Part shown: piece after piece, positions 51,476 to 60,608 of the stretch
Layout of the letters: every line of letters begins with the position of its first letter
Position numbering within the stretch: the first letter of the stretch is position 1
Source: Rahnella variigena
GTDB lineage: Bacteria; Pseudomonadota; Gammaproteobacteria; Enterobacterales; Enterobacteriaceae
Assembly: GCF_003610915.1 (NCBI RefSeq)
Contig: NZ_NSDJ01000001.1
Span: forward strand, 1,860,001-1,924,000
Direction: 5' to 3'
DNA: 64,000 bases
Program-made: the position numbers and the translations under genes
Notes under the pieces: generated by a model
The model's input: the letters and a program-made list of their open reading frames with translations, nothing else
Databases searched by the model: none
What the model was told of the DNA's origin: nothing

Positions 51476-52099
51476 ATGTCATACAGTGGTGAAAGAGAGC
51501 AATTTGCACCAAACATGGCGTTGGTACCCATGGTGGTTGAGCAAACTTCACGGGGCGAACGTTCATACGACATCTTCTCCCGTCTGCTTAAGGAACGCAT
51601 CATCTTCCTGACAGGTCAGGTTGAAGACCATATGGCTAACCTTATTGTTGCCCAGATGCTGTTTCTGGAAGCAGAAAGTCCGGAAAAAGACATTTATCTT
51701 TATATCAACTCACCGGGTGGTGTGATCACTGCCGGTATGTCGATTTATGACACCATGCAGTTTATCAAACCGGACGTCAGCACCATTTGTATGGGGCAGG
51801 CTTGTTCAATGGGGGCATTCCTGTTGACCGCCGGTGCAGAAGGCAAACGTTTCTGTCTGCCAAACTCACGCGTGATGATCCACCAGCCACTGGGCGGTTT
51901 CCAGGGCCAGGCGACGGACATCGAAATCCACGCAAAAGAAATTCTCAAAGTGAAATCACGTATGAATGAGCTGATGGCGAAACATACGGGTAAAACTCTT
52001 GAAGAAATAGAGCGTGACACTGAGCGTGACCGTTTCCTGTCTGCTGATGAGGCTGTACAGTACGGGTTAGTGGATTCCGTATTTACCCATCGCGCCTGA
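51476..52099 (+). CDS. clpP: ATP-dependent Clp protease proteolytic subunit
   Basis: ClpP is the serine protease barrel that works with ClpX or ClpA. The 207-residue protein includes a short self-cleaved propeptide (mature start near ALVPMVVEQ). The catalytic triad is Ser111 in GQACSMGAF, His136 in NSRVMIHQP and an Asp near 185 in DTERDRF. TAGGAGA lies before the ATG. clpX follows about 200 bp downstream. Confidence 0.98.
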   Translation: MSYSGEREQFAPNMALVPMVVEQTSRGERSYDIFSRLLKERIIFLTGQVEDHMANLIVAQMLFLEAESPEKDIYLYINSPGGVITAGMSIYDTMQFIKPDVSTICMGQACSMGAFLLTAGAEGKRFCLPNSRVMIHQPLGGFQGQATDIEIHAKEILKVKSRMNELMAKHTGKTLEEIERDTERDRFLSADEAVQYGLVDSVFTHRA

Positions 52100-52304
52100 C
52101 GGCTTATTTCTGCCGGGCTGATGGTCTATAGTTATACTCATACGGACGTCTCAACGGCAGGTTTTGTATCAAGCAAAACCTGCCTGCCATGAGTCATAAC
52201 AGGAATGAACAGACATCAGCCAATCATGCGGCTGTTGTGTAATATGGTCGTGCCGTGGTGTTCTTGTTACGCTGCGGGACTGATACTAGAGAAGAGGTTT
52301 ACTG

Positions 52305-53579
52305 ATGACAGATAAGCGCAAAGACGGTTCAGGAAAGCTGCTGTACTGCTCTTTTTGCGGCAAAAGCCAGCATGAAGTGCGTAAGCTGATTGCCGGGCCG
52401 TCAGTGTATATCTGCGATGAATGTGTCGATTTATGTAATGACATTATTCGCGAAGAGATCAAAGAAGTCGCGCCACACCGTGAACGCAGTGCGTTACCGA
52501 CGCCGCATGAAATCCGTCAGCACCTTGACGATTATGTTATCGGCCAGGAACCTGCGAAGAAAGTGCTGGCTGTGGCTGTGTACAACCACTATAAGCGCCT
52601 GCGTAATGGCGATACCAGCAACGGTATCGAATTAGGCAAGAGCAACATACTGCTGATCGGGCCAACCGGTAGCGGTAAAACGCTGCTGGCTGAAACCCTG
52701 GCGCGTTTCCTGGATGTGCCATTTACGATGGCTGATGCTACCACGCTGACCGAAGCCGGTTACGTCGGTGAAGACGTCGAAAATATTATCCAGAAACTGC
52801 TGCAGAAATGTGACTACGACGTACAGAAAGCGCAACGCGGCATTGTTTACATTGATGAAATCGATAAGATTTCCCGCAAATCTGACAACCCGTCTATCAC
52901 GCGTGACGTGTCGGGCGAAGGTGTTCAGCAAGCGCTGCTGAAACTGATTGAAGGCACCGTGGCTGCCGTTCCACCGCAAGGCGGACGTAAGCATCCACAG
53001 CAAGAATTCCTGCAAGTTGATACGTCGAAAATCCTCTTTATCTGTGGCGGCGCATTTGCCGGTCTGGATAAAGTGATTGGTCAGCGTATCAACACCAATA
53101 CCGGTATCGGTTTTGGTGCAGAAGTGAAAGGCAAAGAACAGAAAGCGACCGAAGGTCAGTTGCTGGCGCAGGCTGAACCAGAAGATTTGATCAAATTTGG
53201 TCTGATCCCTGAGTTCATTGGTCGTCTGCCAGTGGTAGCGACCCTGAGCGAGCTGAACGAAGAAGCTCTGATTCAGATTCTGAAAGAGCCGAAAAATGCC
53301 CTGACTAAGCAATATCAGGCATTGTTCAATCTGGAAGGCGTTGAACTGGAATTCCGCGATGAAGCGCTGGTTGCGATTGCGAAAAAAGCCATGGTCCGTA
53401 AAACCGGTGCCCGTGGTCTGCGTTCCATCGTAGAAGCCGCATTGCTGGACACTATGTATGATCTGCCGTCTCTCGAAGATGTCGAAAAAGTGGTGATTGA
53501 TGAGTCCGTGATTGCGGGCCAGTCAGAACCTCTGATGATTTATGGCAAACCAGAAGCGCAACAGGCATCTGGCGAATAA
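52305..53579 (+). CDS. clpX: ATP-dependent Clp protease ATPase subunit ClpX
   Basis: ClpX unfolds substrates and feeds them to ClpP. The 424-residue protein has an N-terminal zinc domain ([11 protein letters not shown] and [10 protein letters not shown]), Walker A GPTGSGKT near residue 119, Walker B YIDEIDKI, pore-loop GYVGED and the IGF-type ClpP-docking loop ([13 protein letters not shown]). Sensor and arginine-finger regions are also present ([15 protein letters not shown]). AGAGGTTTACTG precedes the ATG. Confidence 0.98.
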   Translation: MTDKRKDGSGKLLYCSFCGKSQHEVRKLIAGPSVYICDECVDLCNDIIREEIKEVAPHRERSALPTPHEIRQHLDDYVIGQEPAKKVLAVAVYNHYKRLRNGDTSNGIELGKSNILLIGPTGSGKTLLAETLARFLDVPFTMADATTLTEAGYVGEDVENIIQKLLQKCDYDVQKAQRGIVYIDEIDKISRKSDNPSITRDVSGEGVQQALLKLIEGTVAAVPPQGGRKHPQQEFLQVDTSKILFICGGAFAGLDKVIGQRINTNTGIGFGAEVKGKEQKATEGQLLAQAEPEDLIKFGLIPEFIGRLPVVATLSELNEEALIQILKEPKNALTKQYQALFNLEGVELEFRDEALVAIAKKAMVRKTGARGLRSIVEAALLDTMYDLPSLEDVEKVVIDESVIAGQSEPLMIYGKPEAQQASGE

Positions 53580-53610
53580 TTAGCCAATCTATCCAGAGAG
53601 TTAGCCATGA

Positions 53611-53640
53611 AATGGGGGATTTTGTCCCCCATTTTTTTTT
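53611..53640 (+). terminator. Intrinsic terminator of clpX
   Basis: AATGGGGGA and TCCCCCATT pair around TTTTG and are followed by nine T. Confidence 0.92.
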
Positions 53641-53653
53641 CGCACATTCTTAA

Positions 53654-53682
53654 CGTTGAATGTCAGACATTCATCCCCATAT
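53654..53682 (+). promoter_or_regulatory. Sigma-32 heat-shock promoter of lon
   Basis: CGTTGAA (53654-53660), a 14-bp gap and CCCCATAT (53675-53682) match the RpoH consensus and resemble the E. coli lon promoter. It lies 88 bp before the ATG. Confidence 0.8.
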
Positions 53683-53770
53683 ACTCAGTTAACGACTTGC
53701 TGAAACCCGTCTGACTCGTGTTTCACGAGATTTCCTTAACCTGGCGGAAGCTAAACTAAGAGAGAGCTCT

Positions 53771-56125
53771 ATGAACCCTGAGCGTTCTGAACGCATAGAA
53801 ATCCCCGTATTGCCTTTGCGCGATGTGGTGGTTTATCCGCACATGGTGATCCCGTTGTTTGTTGGCAGGGAAAAATCGATTCGGTGCCTCGAAGCTGCGA
53901 TGGATCACGACAAAAAAATCATGCTGGTGGCGCAGAAAGAAGCTTCAACAGATGAGCCGGGCGTTAATGACCTCTTCTCCGTGGGTACGGTTGCCTCAAT
54001 ATTACAAATGCTGAAGCTCCCGGACGGCACGGTCAAAGTGCTGGTGGAAGGGTTACAACGTGCGCGTATTACGACACTTTCTGACAGTGGCGAGCATTTT
54101 GCTGCCCAGGCGGAATATCTTGAATCTCCTGCCGTGGATGAACGCGAGCAGGAAGTTCTGGTGCGTACTGCGATTAATCAGTTTGAAGGCTACATCAAGC
54201 TGAACAAAAAGATCCCGCCGGAAGTGCTGACTTCACTGAACAGCATTGAAGATGCTGCACGTCTGGCTGACACCATCGCTGCGCATATGCCATTGAAACT
54301 CGCTGACAAACAATCCGTGCTGGAAATGTTTGATATCACCGAGCGTCTGGAATATCTGATGGCGATGATGGAATCGGAAATCGACCTGTTACAGGTTGAG
54401 AAACGCATCCGTAACCGTGTCAAAAAACAGATGGAAAAAAGCCAGCGCGAGTACTATCTGAATGAGCAAATGAAAGCGATTCAGAAAGAACTTGGCGAAA
54501 TGGACGATACGCCTGACGAGCATGAGGCGCTGAAACGCAAAATCGAAGCGGCCAAAATGCCGAAAGATGCGCGTGAAAAAACCGAAGCTGAGTTGCAAAA
54601 GCTGAAAATGATGTCGCCGATGTCCGCCGAAGCCACGGTTGTCCGTGGATATATCGACTGGATGCTTCAGGTGCCATGGAATGCCCGCAGCAAAGTGAAA
54701 AAAGACCTGCTCAAAGCGCAGGAAGTTCTGGATACTGACCATTATGGTCTGGAGCGTGTCAAAGACCGCATTCTGGAATACCTCGCAGTACAGAGTCGTG
54801 TCAGCAAAATTAAAGGCCCAATCCTGTGTCTGGTCGGGCCTCCGGGTGTGGGTAAAACCTCACTGGGTCAGTCAATCGCACGAGCGACGGGCCGTCAGTA
54901 TGTGCGTATGGCGCTGGGTGGCGTACGTGATGAAGCGGAAATCCGCGGTCACCGTCGTACCTATATCGGTTCCATGCCGGGCAAACTGATCCAGAAAATG
55001 GCGAAAGTCGGGGTTAAAAATCCGCTGTTCCTGCTAGATGAAATCGACAAGATGTCATCTGACATGCGTGGTGATCCCGCTTCTGCTCTGCTGGAAGTGT
55101 TGGATCCGGAACAGAACGTGGCGTTTAACGATCACTATCTGGAAGTCGATTACGACCTGTCAGATGTGATGTTTGTGGCGACCTCGAACTCGATGAATAT
55201 CCCGGCTCCGCTGCTTGACCGTATGGAAGTGATCCGTCTTTCGGGCTATACCGAAGATGAAAAACTGAACATCGCCAAACAGCATTTGCTGCCGAAGCAG
55301 CTTGAGCGTAATGCGCTTAAGAAGAACGAACTGACGGTTGATGACAGCGCAATTATCGGCATTATCCGTTTCTATACCCGTGAAGCGGGTGTGCGTAGTT
55401 TAGAACGTGAGTTGTCTAAACTTTGCCGAAAAGCAGTTAAACAATTGCTGATGGATAAAAACATCAAGCACATTGAAATCAACGGCGACAACCTGAAAGA
55501 TTTCCTCGGCGTGCAGAAGGTCGATTACGGTCGTGCTGATACCGAAAACCGTGTGGGCCAGGTCACTGGTCTGGCGTGGACCGAAGTGGGCGGCGAATTG
55601 CTGACCATCGAAACGGCCTGCGTACCGGGCAAAGGTAAGCTGACGTACACCGGTTCTCTGGGTGAAGTGATGCAGGAATCCATTCAGGCCGCGCTGACCG
55701 TTGTGCGTTCACGTGCTGATAAACTGGGTATCAACCCTGACTTCTACGAAAAACGTGATATTCACGTTCACGTACCAGAAGGGGCAACGCCGAAAGATGG
55801 TCCGAGTGCCGGTATCGCAATGTGTACTGCGCTGGTGTCTTGTCTGACGGGGAACCCGGTTCGTGCGGATGTTGCGATGACAGGTGAAATCACTCTGCGT
55901 GGTCTGGTTCTGCCAATTGGTGGTCTGAAAGAAAAACTGCTCGCAGCCCATCGTGGTGGCATCAAAGTGGTTCTGATCCCGGATGACAACAAACGCGATC
56001 TGGAAGAAATTCCGGCAAACGTGCTGGCAGATCTTGAGATCCACCCGGTAAAACGCATTGATGATGTTCTGAACATCGCATTGCAAAATCCGGCTTACGG
56101 CGCACTGCCGGTGGCAGCAAAATAG
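53771..56125 (+). CDS. lon: ATP-dependent protease Lon
   Basis: Lon degrades damaged and regulatory proteins such as SulA, RcsA and antitoxins, so it may act on the XRE antitoxin in this window. The 784-residue protein equals the E. coli length. It has an N-terminal substrate domain ([20 protein letters not shown]), Walker [11 protein letters not shown] near 356, Walker B FLLDEIDK and the Ser-Lys catalytic dyad with Ser679 in PKDGPSAGI and Lys near 722 in [10 protein letters not shown]. Confidence 0.99.
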   Translation: MNPERSERIEIPVLPLRDVVVYPHMVIPLFVGREKSIRCLEAAMDHDKKIMLVAQKEASTDEPGVNDLFSVGTVASILQMLKLPDGTVKVLVEGLQRARITTLSDSGEHFAAQAEYLESPAVDEREQEVLVRTAINQFEGYIKLNKKIPPEVLTSLNSIEDAARLADTIAAHMPLKLADKQSVLEMFDITERLEYLMAMMESEIDLLQVEKRIRNRVKKQMEKSQREYYLNEQMKAIQKELGEMDDTPDEHEALKRKIEAAKMPKDAREKTEAELQKLKMMSPMSAEATVVRGYIDWMLQVPWNARSKVKKDLLKAQEVLDTDHYGLERVKDRILEYLAVQSRVSKIKGPILCLVGPPGVGKTSLGQSIARATGRQYVRMALGGVRDEAEIRGHRRTYIGSMPGKLIQKMAKVGVKNPLFLLDEIDKMSSDMRGDPASALLEVLDPEQNVAFNDHYLEVDYDLSDVMFVATSNSMNIPAPLLDRMEVIRLSGYTEDEKLNIAKQHLLPKQLERNALKKNELTVDDSAIIGIIRFYTREAGVRSLERELSKLCRKAVKQLLMDKNIKHIEINGDNLKDFLGVQKVDYGRADTENRVGQVTGLAWTEVGGELLTIETACVPGKGKLTYTGSLGEVMQESIQAALTVVRSRADKLGINPDFYEKRDIHVHVPEGATPKDGPSAGIAMCTALVSCLTGNPVRADVAMTGEITLRGLVLPIGGLKEKLLAAHRGGIKVVLIPDDNKRDLEEIPANVLADLEIHPVKRIDDVLNIALQNPAYGALPVAAK

Positions 56126-56158
56126 TGACATCAGCTTACACAGTTGAATAAAACTCAG

Positions 56159-56194
56159 GCTGGCAGGTGAAATCTCACTTGCCAGCTTTTTTTT
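56159..56194 (+). terminator. Intrinsic terminator of lon
   Basis: GCTGGCAGGTGA-type and TCACTTGCCAGC arms pair over 12 bp with one G-T, AATC loop, then eight T. Confidence 0.9.
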
Positions 56195-56340
56195 GTGCCG
56201 TTAACGTAGTCAACGGTCAAAGGGTTTCAGGCTGCTTTCAGTCGCTTGCATCGCTCTGACAAGATTGATATAACAGCAGCGCGGTCACGTCTGCAGGGAA
56301 AATGCGGCGTGATGAACGAAATTAAGAGGGGATGATAAGA

Positions 56341-56616
56341 GTGAATAAGTCACAATTGATCGACAAAATTGCTGCCGGTGCTGATATTTCTAAAGCCGCA
56401 GCGGGACGTGTTTTAGATGCTGTTCTTGCATCTGTCACTGACACCCTGAAAGCGGGGGATGAAGTAGCTCTGGTAGGCTTCGGTACTTTCTCCGTGCGTG
56501 AACGTTCAGCACGTACTGGTCGTAACCCACAGACCGGTAAAGAAATCAGCATTGCAGCAGCCAAAGTACCTGGCTTCCGTGCAGGTAAAGCGCTGAAAGA
56601 TGCCGTTAACGGCTAA
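56341..56616 (+). CDS. hupB: DNA-binding protein HU-beta
   Basis: HupB is a histone-like subunit that bends and compacts DNA. The start is the GTG at 56341 ([21 protein letters not shown]), as in E. coli; AGAGGGG lies upstream and the ATG 9 bp earlier would add three residues. The 91-residue protein has the beta-arm [30 protein letters not shown] and ends with one extra Gly compared with E. coli. Confidence 0.97.
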   Translation: MNKSQLIDKIAAGADISKAAAGRVLDAVLASVTDTLKAGDEVALVGFGTFSVRERSARTGRNPQTGKEISIAAAKVPGFRAGKALKDAVNG

Positions 56617-56730
56617 TTATCTGCAAGCTGACGTTACAACCGTGTGAGGCGCATCACTGATGCTTTTTCATTCAGGTCTGGTTGTTAAACAATAACCTGA
56701 CGTCATCGGGCTGGTAAGGTAAGATACAAG

Positions 56731-56757
56731 GCGCATCGAGAACGATGCGCTTTTTTT
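56731..56757 (+). terminator. Intrinsic terminator of hupB
   Basis: GCGCATCG and CGATGCGC pair around AGAA-type loop and are followed by seven T. ppiD starts only 25 bp later and so needs read-through or an upstream promoter. Confidence 0.9.
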
Positions 56758-56781
56758 ATTACAGCGGAGTGTTGCCTCACT

Positions 56782-58662
56782 ATGATGGACAATTTACGCG
56801 CGGCTTCCAACAACGTCGTGCTCAAAATCATTCTGGCCCTGATTATTCTGTCCTTTATTTTGACAGGGGTGGGCAACTACCTGGTCGGCGGTTCAGGCGA
56901 CTATGCAGCGAAAGTGAATGGTCAGGAAATCGGTCGGGCTCAGTTAGAGCAGGCTGTACAGAACCAGCGTAACCGGTTGCAGCAGCAACTTGGCGATCAG
57001 TTCTCTGAACTGGCGGGCAGTGACGGTTACATGCAGCAACTGCGTCAGGAATCCCTGAGCAATCTGATTGACGTCACTTTGCTGGATCAGTATTCCAAAA
57101 AATTGGGTATTACCGTCAGCGATCAGCAGATCAAAGATGCGATTTTTGCCACCCCACAATTCCAGACTGATGGCCGTTTTGATAACGCCAAATATCTGCA
57201 AAGTATCCAGAGCATGGGATACAGCGCGGATAATTTTGCGCAGTTGATGAAACAGCAGCTCATCAGTCAGCAGCTTGAGCAGGCCTACGGCCAGTCAGAT
57301 TTCGTTTTGCCGGTAGAAAGCAAATCATTGGCTGCACTGCTTCTGCAGGTTCGTGAAGTACAAACCGCCACTCTGGATACCGATGCGCTGGCTGCTAAAC
57401 AGCAGGTGACTGACGCAGAGTTACAGGCTTTCTACGACCAGAACAAAAACAGCTTTATTTCCCCTGAGCAGGTAAAAGTCAGCTACATCGAAATGGATGC
57501 CGCGGCTATGCAGGGCAAAACTGAAGTGACAGATGCTGATATCAGTGCCTATTACGATCAGCACAAAAGTGAGTTCGGTCAGCCTGAACGTCGCCGTTAC
57601 AGCGTCATTGTCCTGAAATCACAGGCTGATGCCGACGCGGTTGCCGCCGAGCTGAAAAAAGGGACTGACTTTGCCGAACTGGCTAAGACTAAATCTACCG
57701 ATGCCCTGAGCGCTAAACAGGGTGGTGATTTGGGCTGGATGGAACCTGAAACCACATTGCCAGAATTTAAGAACGCTAATCTGACGGCTAAAGGTCAGGT
57801 TTCCGGCGTGATTAAATCTGACAGCGGTTTCTTCATCCTGCGCCTTGATGACGTGACGCCTGAGCAGGTCAAACCGTTAGCGGCTGTCCGTAACGCGATC
57901 ACTGACAAGCTTAAGCAGGAAAAATCACTGGATGCTTACTACGCGCTGCAACAGAAAGTCAGCGAAGCGGCAACCAATGATAATGAATCTCTGACTTCAG
58001 CCGAAGAAGTTGCAGGAACTAAAGCGGTGCATACCGACTGGTTTACCCAAAACCAAATTCCTGCTGGCATCAACTTCAAACCTGTCGTACAGGCGATTTT
58101 TGATGGTGGTCTGATTGGTCAGGACGGTTCTCCGGGCAGTAACTCCGATATCATTACTGTCGATGGCGATCGCGCCTTTGTGGTTCGTGTAGAAGCGCAT
58201 AAGGCGGAAGGCGTGAAACCTTTTGCTGAAGTGAAAGATCAGGTGACGACGCTGGTTAAACGCCAGAAAGCACAAGATCAGGCACGGATGGATGGCGAAA
58301 AACTGCTGACCGCTCTGAAAGACGGCAAAGGCGATGACGCGATGAAAGCGGCAGGTCTGAGCTTCGGTGCTGTGCAGAAAGTTCAGCGCAGTCAGCAGCC
58401 TTCTGCGTTTGAATCTAACGTCTACGCGTTGCCACATCCTCAGAAAGACCAGCCAGTTTATGGTCTGACTCAGGACAATAAAGGCAACAGCGTGCTGGTT
58501 AAACTGAATACTGTGACGTCGGGTGTCGTACCTGAAGCGGATATCGGACGTTTCAATCAGGAGATGCAACAAACCTCCTCGAACGTAACCTTTGATGCCT
58601 TGCTGACTAATCTGCGTCAGGAAGCGAAAATCAAATACGGTTCAGCTGCACAAAACCAGTAA
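56782..58662 (+). CDS. ppiD: Periplasmic chaperone PpiD
   Basis: PpiD is anchored in the inner membrane at the Sec exit and helps newly exported proteins fold. The 626-residue protein has an N-terminal membrane anchor (residues 14-34, VVLKIILALIILSFILTGV), a SurA-like chaperone region and a parvulin domain about 265-355 (RRRYSVIVLKSQ, GGDLGWMEPETTLPEF, IKSDSGFFILRLDDV). In E. coli the parvulin domain is inactive and the same is likely here. GGAGTGTTGCCTCACT precedes the ATG. Confidence 0.96.
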   Translation: MMDNLRAASNNVVLKIILALIILSFILTGVGNYLVGGSGDYAAKVNGQEIGRAQLEQAVQNQRNRLQQQLGDQFSELAGSDGYMQQLRQESLSNLIDVTLLDQYSKKLGITVSDQQIKDAIFATPQFQTDGRFDNAKYLQSIQSMGYSADNFAQLMKQQLISQQLEQAYGQSDFVLPVESKSLAALLLQVREVQTATLDTDALAAKQQVTDAELQAFYDQNKNSFISPEQVKVSYIEMDAAAMQGKTEVTDADISAYYDQHKSEFGQPERRRYSVIVLKSQADADAVAAELKKGTDFAELAKTKSTDALSAKQGGDLGWMEPETTLPEFKNANLTAKGQVSGVIKSDSGFFILRLDDVTPEQVKPLAAVRNAITDKLKQEKSLDAYYALQQKVSEAATNDNESLTSAEEVAGTKAVHTDWFTQNQIPAGINFKPVVQAIFDGGLIGQDGSPGSNSDIITVDGDRAFVVRVEAHKAEGVKPFAEVKDQVTTLVKRQKAQDQARMDGEKLLTALKDGKGDDAMKAAGLSFGAVQKVQRSQQPSAFESNVYALPHPQKDQPVYGLTQDNKGNSVLVKLNTVTSGVVPEADIGRFNQEMQQTSSNVTFDALLTNLRQEAKIKYGSAAQNQ

Positions 58663-58675
58663 ACGCCGCAAAGTT

Positions 58676-58691
58676 TTGCAACGCGTTGCAA
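58676..58691. repeat. Perfect 16-bp palindrome after ppiD
   Basis: TTGCAACGCGTTGCAA reads the same on both strands and begins 13 bp after the ppiD stop, just before its terminator and about 110 bp before ybaV. Confidence 0.6.
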
Positions 58692-58698
58692 CAAACAA

Positions 58699-58719
58699 AG
58701 GCCGCTTTCGCGGCCTTTT
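58699..58719 (+). terminator. Intrinsic terminator of ppiD
   Basis: AGGCCGC and GCGGCCT pair around TTTC and are followed by TTTC. Confidence 0.82.
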
Positions 58720-58800
58720 CCATATTTGAAACTTGCCCGTTGTTCGCTTTTCCTGCCTGATGCACTCTCTCCGTGCTGTCAAACACATGGAGGATACAGC

Positions 58801-59184
58801 ATGAAAAAATTAGGCATTACATCACTTTCGTTGGCTCTGGCACTGGGGCTTTCTACTCTGCCCGTTATGTTACACGCGGCACCCAATGCCACCAGCCCTG
58901 TGGCGACTACTACGGCAGCGCCGGTGACGGCTGCAGGTAAAGTCTCAGGCCCGCAAGTGAAAAAGGAGCAGGCTGCGGTTACAGATGAAAGTACTGTCAG
59001 CATCAACACTGCGACTGCAGAGGAATTTGCCAAGGTGATGAACGGGGTAGGGATGAAGAAGGCACAGGCCATCATCAGCTATCGCGAGGAACTTGGGCAG
59101 TTTACCGATGTGGAACAACTGCGCGAAGTACCGGGAATTGGTGCCGCATTATTTGAACGTAACAAGGACCGTCTGAAATTGTGA
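58801..59184 (+). CDS. ybaV: YbaV, exported helix-hairpin-helix (ComEA-like) protein
   Basis: This 127-residue protein has a Sec signal peptide (GITSLSLALALGLSTLPVMLHA, cut near residue 25), an Ala/Thr/Val-rich linker and a C-terminal helix-hairpin-helix pair. The pair holds INTATAEEFAKVMNGVGMKKAQAIISY and VEQLREVPGIGAALFE-type segments. Related ComEA proteins bind DNA during uptake; a role in DNA binding in the periplasm is inferred. I chose the ATG at 58801, with GGAGGA upstream; the longer frame is not conserved. E. coli YbaV is in the same place. Confidence 0.92.
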   Translation: MKKLGITSLSLALALGLSTLPVMLHAAPNATSPVATTTAAPVTAAGKVSGPQVKKEQAAVTDESTVSINTATAEEFAKVMNGVGMKKAQAIISYREELGQFTDVEQLREVPGIGAALFERNKDRLKL

Positions 59185-59193
59185 CGGATGTCG

Positions 59194-59226
59194 CGGCGGT
59201 AAACCCTTAACGGTTGCCGCCGTTTT
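59194..59226 (+). terminator. Intrinsic terminator of ybaV
   Basis: CGGCGGTAAACC and GGTTGCCGCCG form an imperfect stem followed by TTTTC. Confidence 0.7.
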
Positions 59227-59302
59227 CTTCTGCTAATCTCTAAAGACATCTGACCAGTTTGGTTGTATGCCTCAGACGACTATCAGGAGTTTTTTAACCA
59301 CT

Positions 59303-59704
59303 ATGCATACCTTTATCAAAGTTCGCGGCTTTCATATCGACGTCTATCAGCACGTCAACAATGCGCGCTATCTGGAATTCCTCGAAACTGCCCGCTGGGA
59401 ATGGCTCGATAATCAGTCGGGTTTCCAGTGGATGAGCGAAAATAAAATCGCGTTTATCGTGGTGAATATCAACATCAATTATCGCAAACCCGCAGTGCTT
59501 GGCGATGTGTTGCGCATTGACAGCAGCATGCAGCAATTAAACGGACGCAGCGGTGTGCTGGAACAGGTTGTGACCTGTGAGGGTGAAGTGGTTGCCGATG
59601 CGACGCTGACGTTCGTCTGTATCGACTTGCGTACGCAAAAGGCGTTGCCGCTGGAAGGTGAGTTGCTGGAGCGATTACGTGAACTGGAACTGGAAAACGA
59701 CTGA
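59303..59704 (+). CDS. fadM: Long-chain acyl-CoA thioesterase FadM (YbaW)
   Basis: FadM hydrolyses acyl-CoA intermediates that stall beta-oxidation. The 133-residue hot-dog-fold protein has FHIDVYQHVNNARYLEF with the active-site Asp near residue 15, WMSENKIAFIVVNININYRKPA and ADATLTFVCIDLRTQKAL. I chose the ATG at 59303, which fits the family N-terminus; AGGAG is 13 bp upstream. A 12-codon in-frame extension to 59267 is not conserved. Confidence 0.94.
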   Translation: MHTFIKVRGFHIDVYQHVNNARYLEFLETARWEWLDNQSGFQWMSENKIAFIVVNININYRKPAVLGDVLRIDSSMQQLNGRSGVLEQVVTCEGEVVADATLTFVCIDLRTQKALPLEGELLERLRELELEND

Positions 59705-59740
59705 TTTGGCTAAGTACTGATAAACAAGCTGATTAATAGA

Positions 59741-59766
59741 AAACGGGTGGTCTGATGGCCACCCAC
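59741..59766 (-). terminator. Probable terminator of queC
   Basis: GGGTGG (59745-59750) and CCACCC (59759-59764) form a stem with an 8-nt loop; the minus strand continues GTTTTCT. Confidence 0.6.
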
Positions 59767-59788
59767 TTTGCTTCTGACGTCTGCTTAA

Positions 59789-60487
59789 TCAGCGCAGACC
59801 GGTTTTCTGCTTCAGGCTGTTCATCACGCCCGTTTTATCCTGCTGGAATTGCTGCAAACCATTGGCGCGCAAATGACAGGCCGCACATTCGCCACAGCCA
59901 TCACCGGCAATGCCGTTATAACAGGTCAGCGTTTTATGGCGGACCAGATCCAGCTGCTGATAATAATCAGCCAGCGCCCAGGTTTCCGCTTTATTCAGCC
60001 ACATCAGCGGCGTTTCAAAACGGACATCGCGTGCCAGACCGAGCGAAACGGCCGTGTTCAGCGCCTTCACGAACTCATCACGGCAATCCGGATAACCTGA
60101 GAAGTCGGTTTCACAAACTCCGGTGATCACCGCTTCAGCCTGGATCTGATAAGCATAAATTGCTGCCAGTGTCAGGAATAAAATATTACGACCTGGAACG
60201 AAAGTGCTTGGCAGGCCGCCGTTATTTTCATCCCCAAAGTTAGGTACCGGAATGTTATCGCGGGTCAGGCTGCTGACGGCCAGTTCATTTAACAAACCAA
60301 CATCCAGAACCTTGTGCGCACGGGCGCCAAGTTCCACTGATAATTTCTGTGCGATTTCAATTTCAGCACGATGGCGCTGACCATAATCGAACGTGACGCA
60401 GTGGACTTCGTCATATTGCTTCAGAGCCTGAATCAGACAGGTTGTTGAATCTTGTCCGCCGCTAAAAACTACCACTGCTCTTTTCAT
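59789..60487 (-). CDS. queC: 7-cyano-7-deazaguanine synthase QueC
   Basis: QueC converts 7-carboxy-7-deazaguanine to preQ0 in queuosine synthesis, supplying Tgt and QueA. The 232-residue protein (231 in E. coli) has the PP-loop [10 protein letters not shown] near residues 8-17, [27 protein letters not shown] and the zinc Cys cluster [16 protein letters not shown] near 190-205. It is convergent with fadM, as in E. coli. Confidence 0.98.
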   Translation of the reverse strand: MKRAVVVFSGGQDSTTCLIQALKQYDEVHCVTFDYGQRHRAEIEIAQKLSVELGARAHKVLDVGLLNELAVSSLTRDNIPVPNFGDENNGGLPSTFVPGRNILFLTLAAIYAYQIQAEAVITGVCETDFSGYPDCRDEFVKALNTAVSLGLARDVRFETPLMWLNKAETWALADYYQQLDLVRHKTLTCYNGIAGDGCGECAACHLRANGLQQFQQDKTGVMNSLKQKTGLR

Positions 60488-60573
60488 TCTGATTACCTGT
60501 TGTTGAAACCATTATCTGAATTCACTGCCCGCCGGACAGTAAAACTGCCCTAATGTTACTTTTCTTTAGTGCC

Positions 60574-60599
60574 AGAGTGTAGTGAAAGAGTGTAGTGAA
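60574..60599. repeat. Perfect 13-bp tandem duplication between ybaE and queC
   Basis: AGAGTGTAGTGAA occurs twice head to tail (60574-60586 and 60587-60599), 10 bp after the ybaE stop and upstream of queC. Confidence 0.7.
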
Positions 60600-60608
60600 A
60601 CAGCTCCT

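Noticed and set aside
52632..53312. 226-codon open frame antisense to clpX
   Set aside because: It is a shadow of the ClpX ATPase domain with no independent support.
53580..53770. SraA-type small RNA between clpX and lon
   Set aside because: E. coli has a reported small RNA here, but this gap is filled by the clpX terminator and the lon heat-shock promoter, and I could not recognise a conserved RNA.
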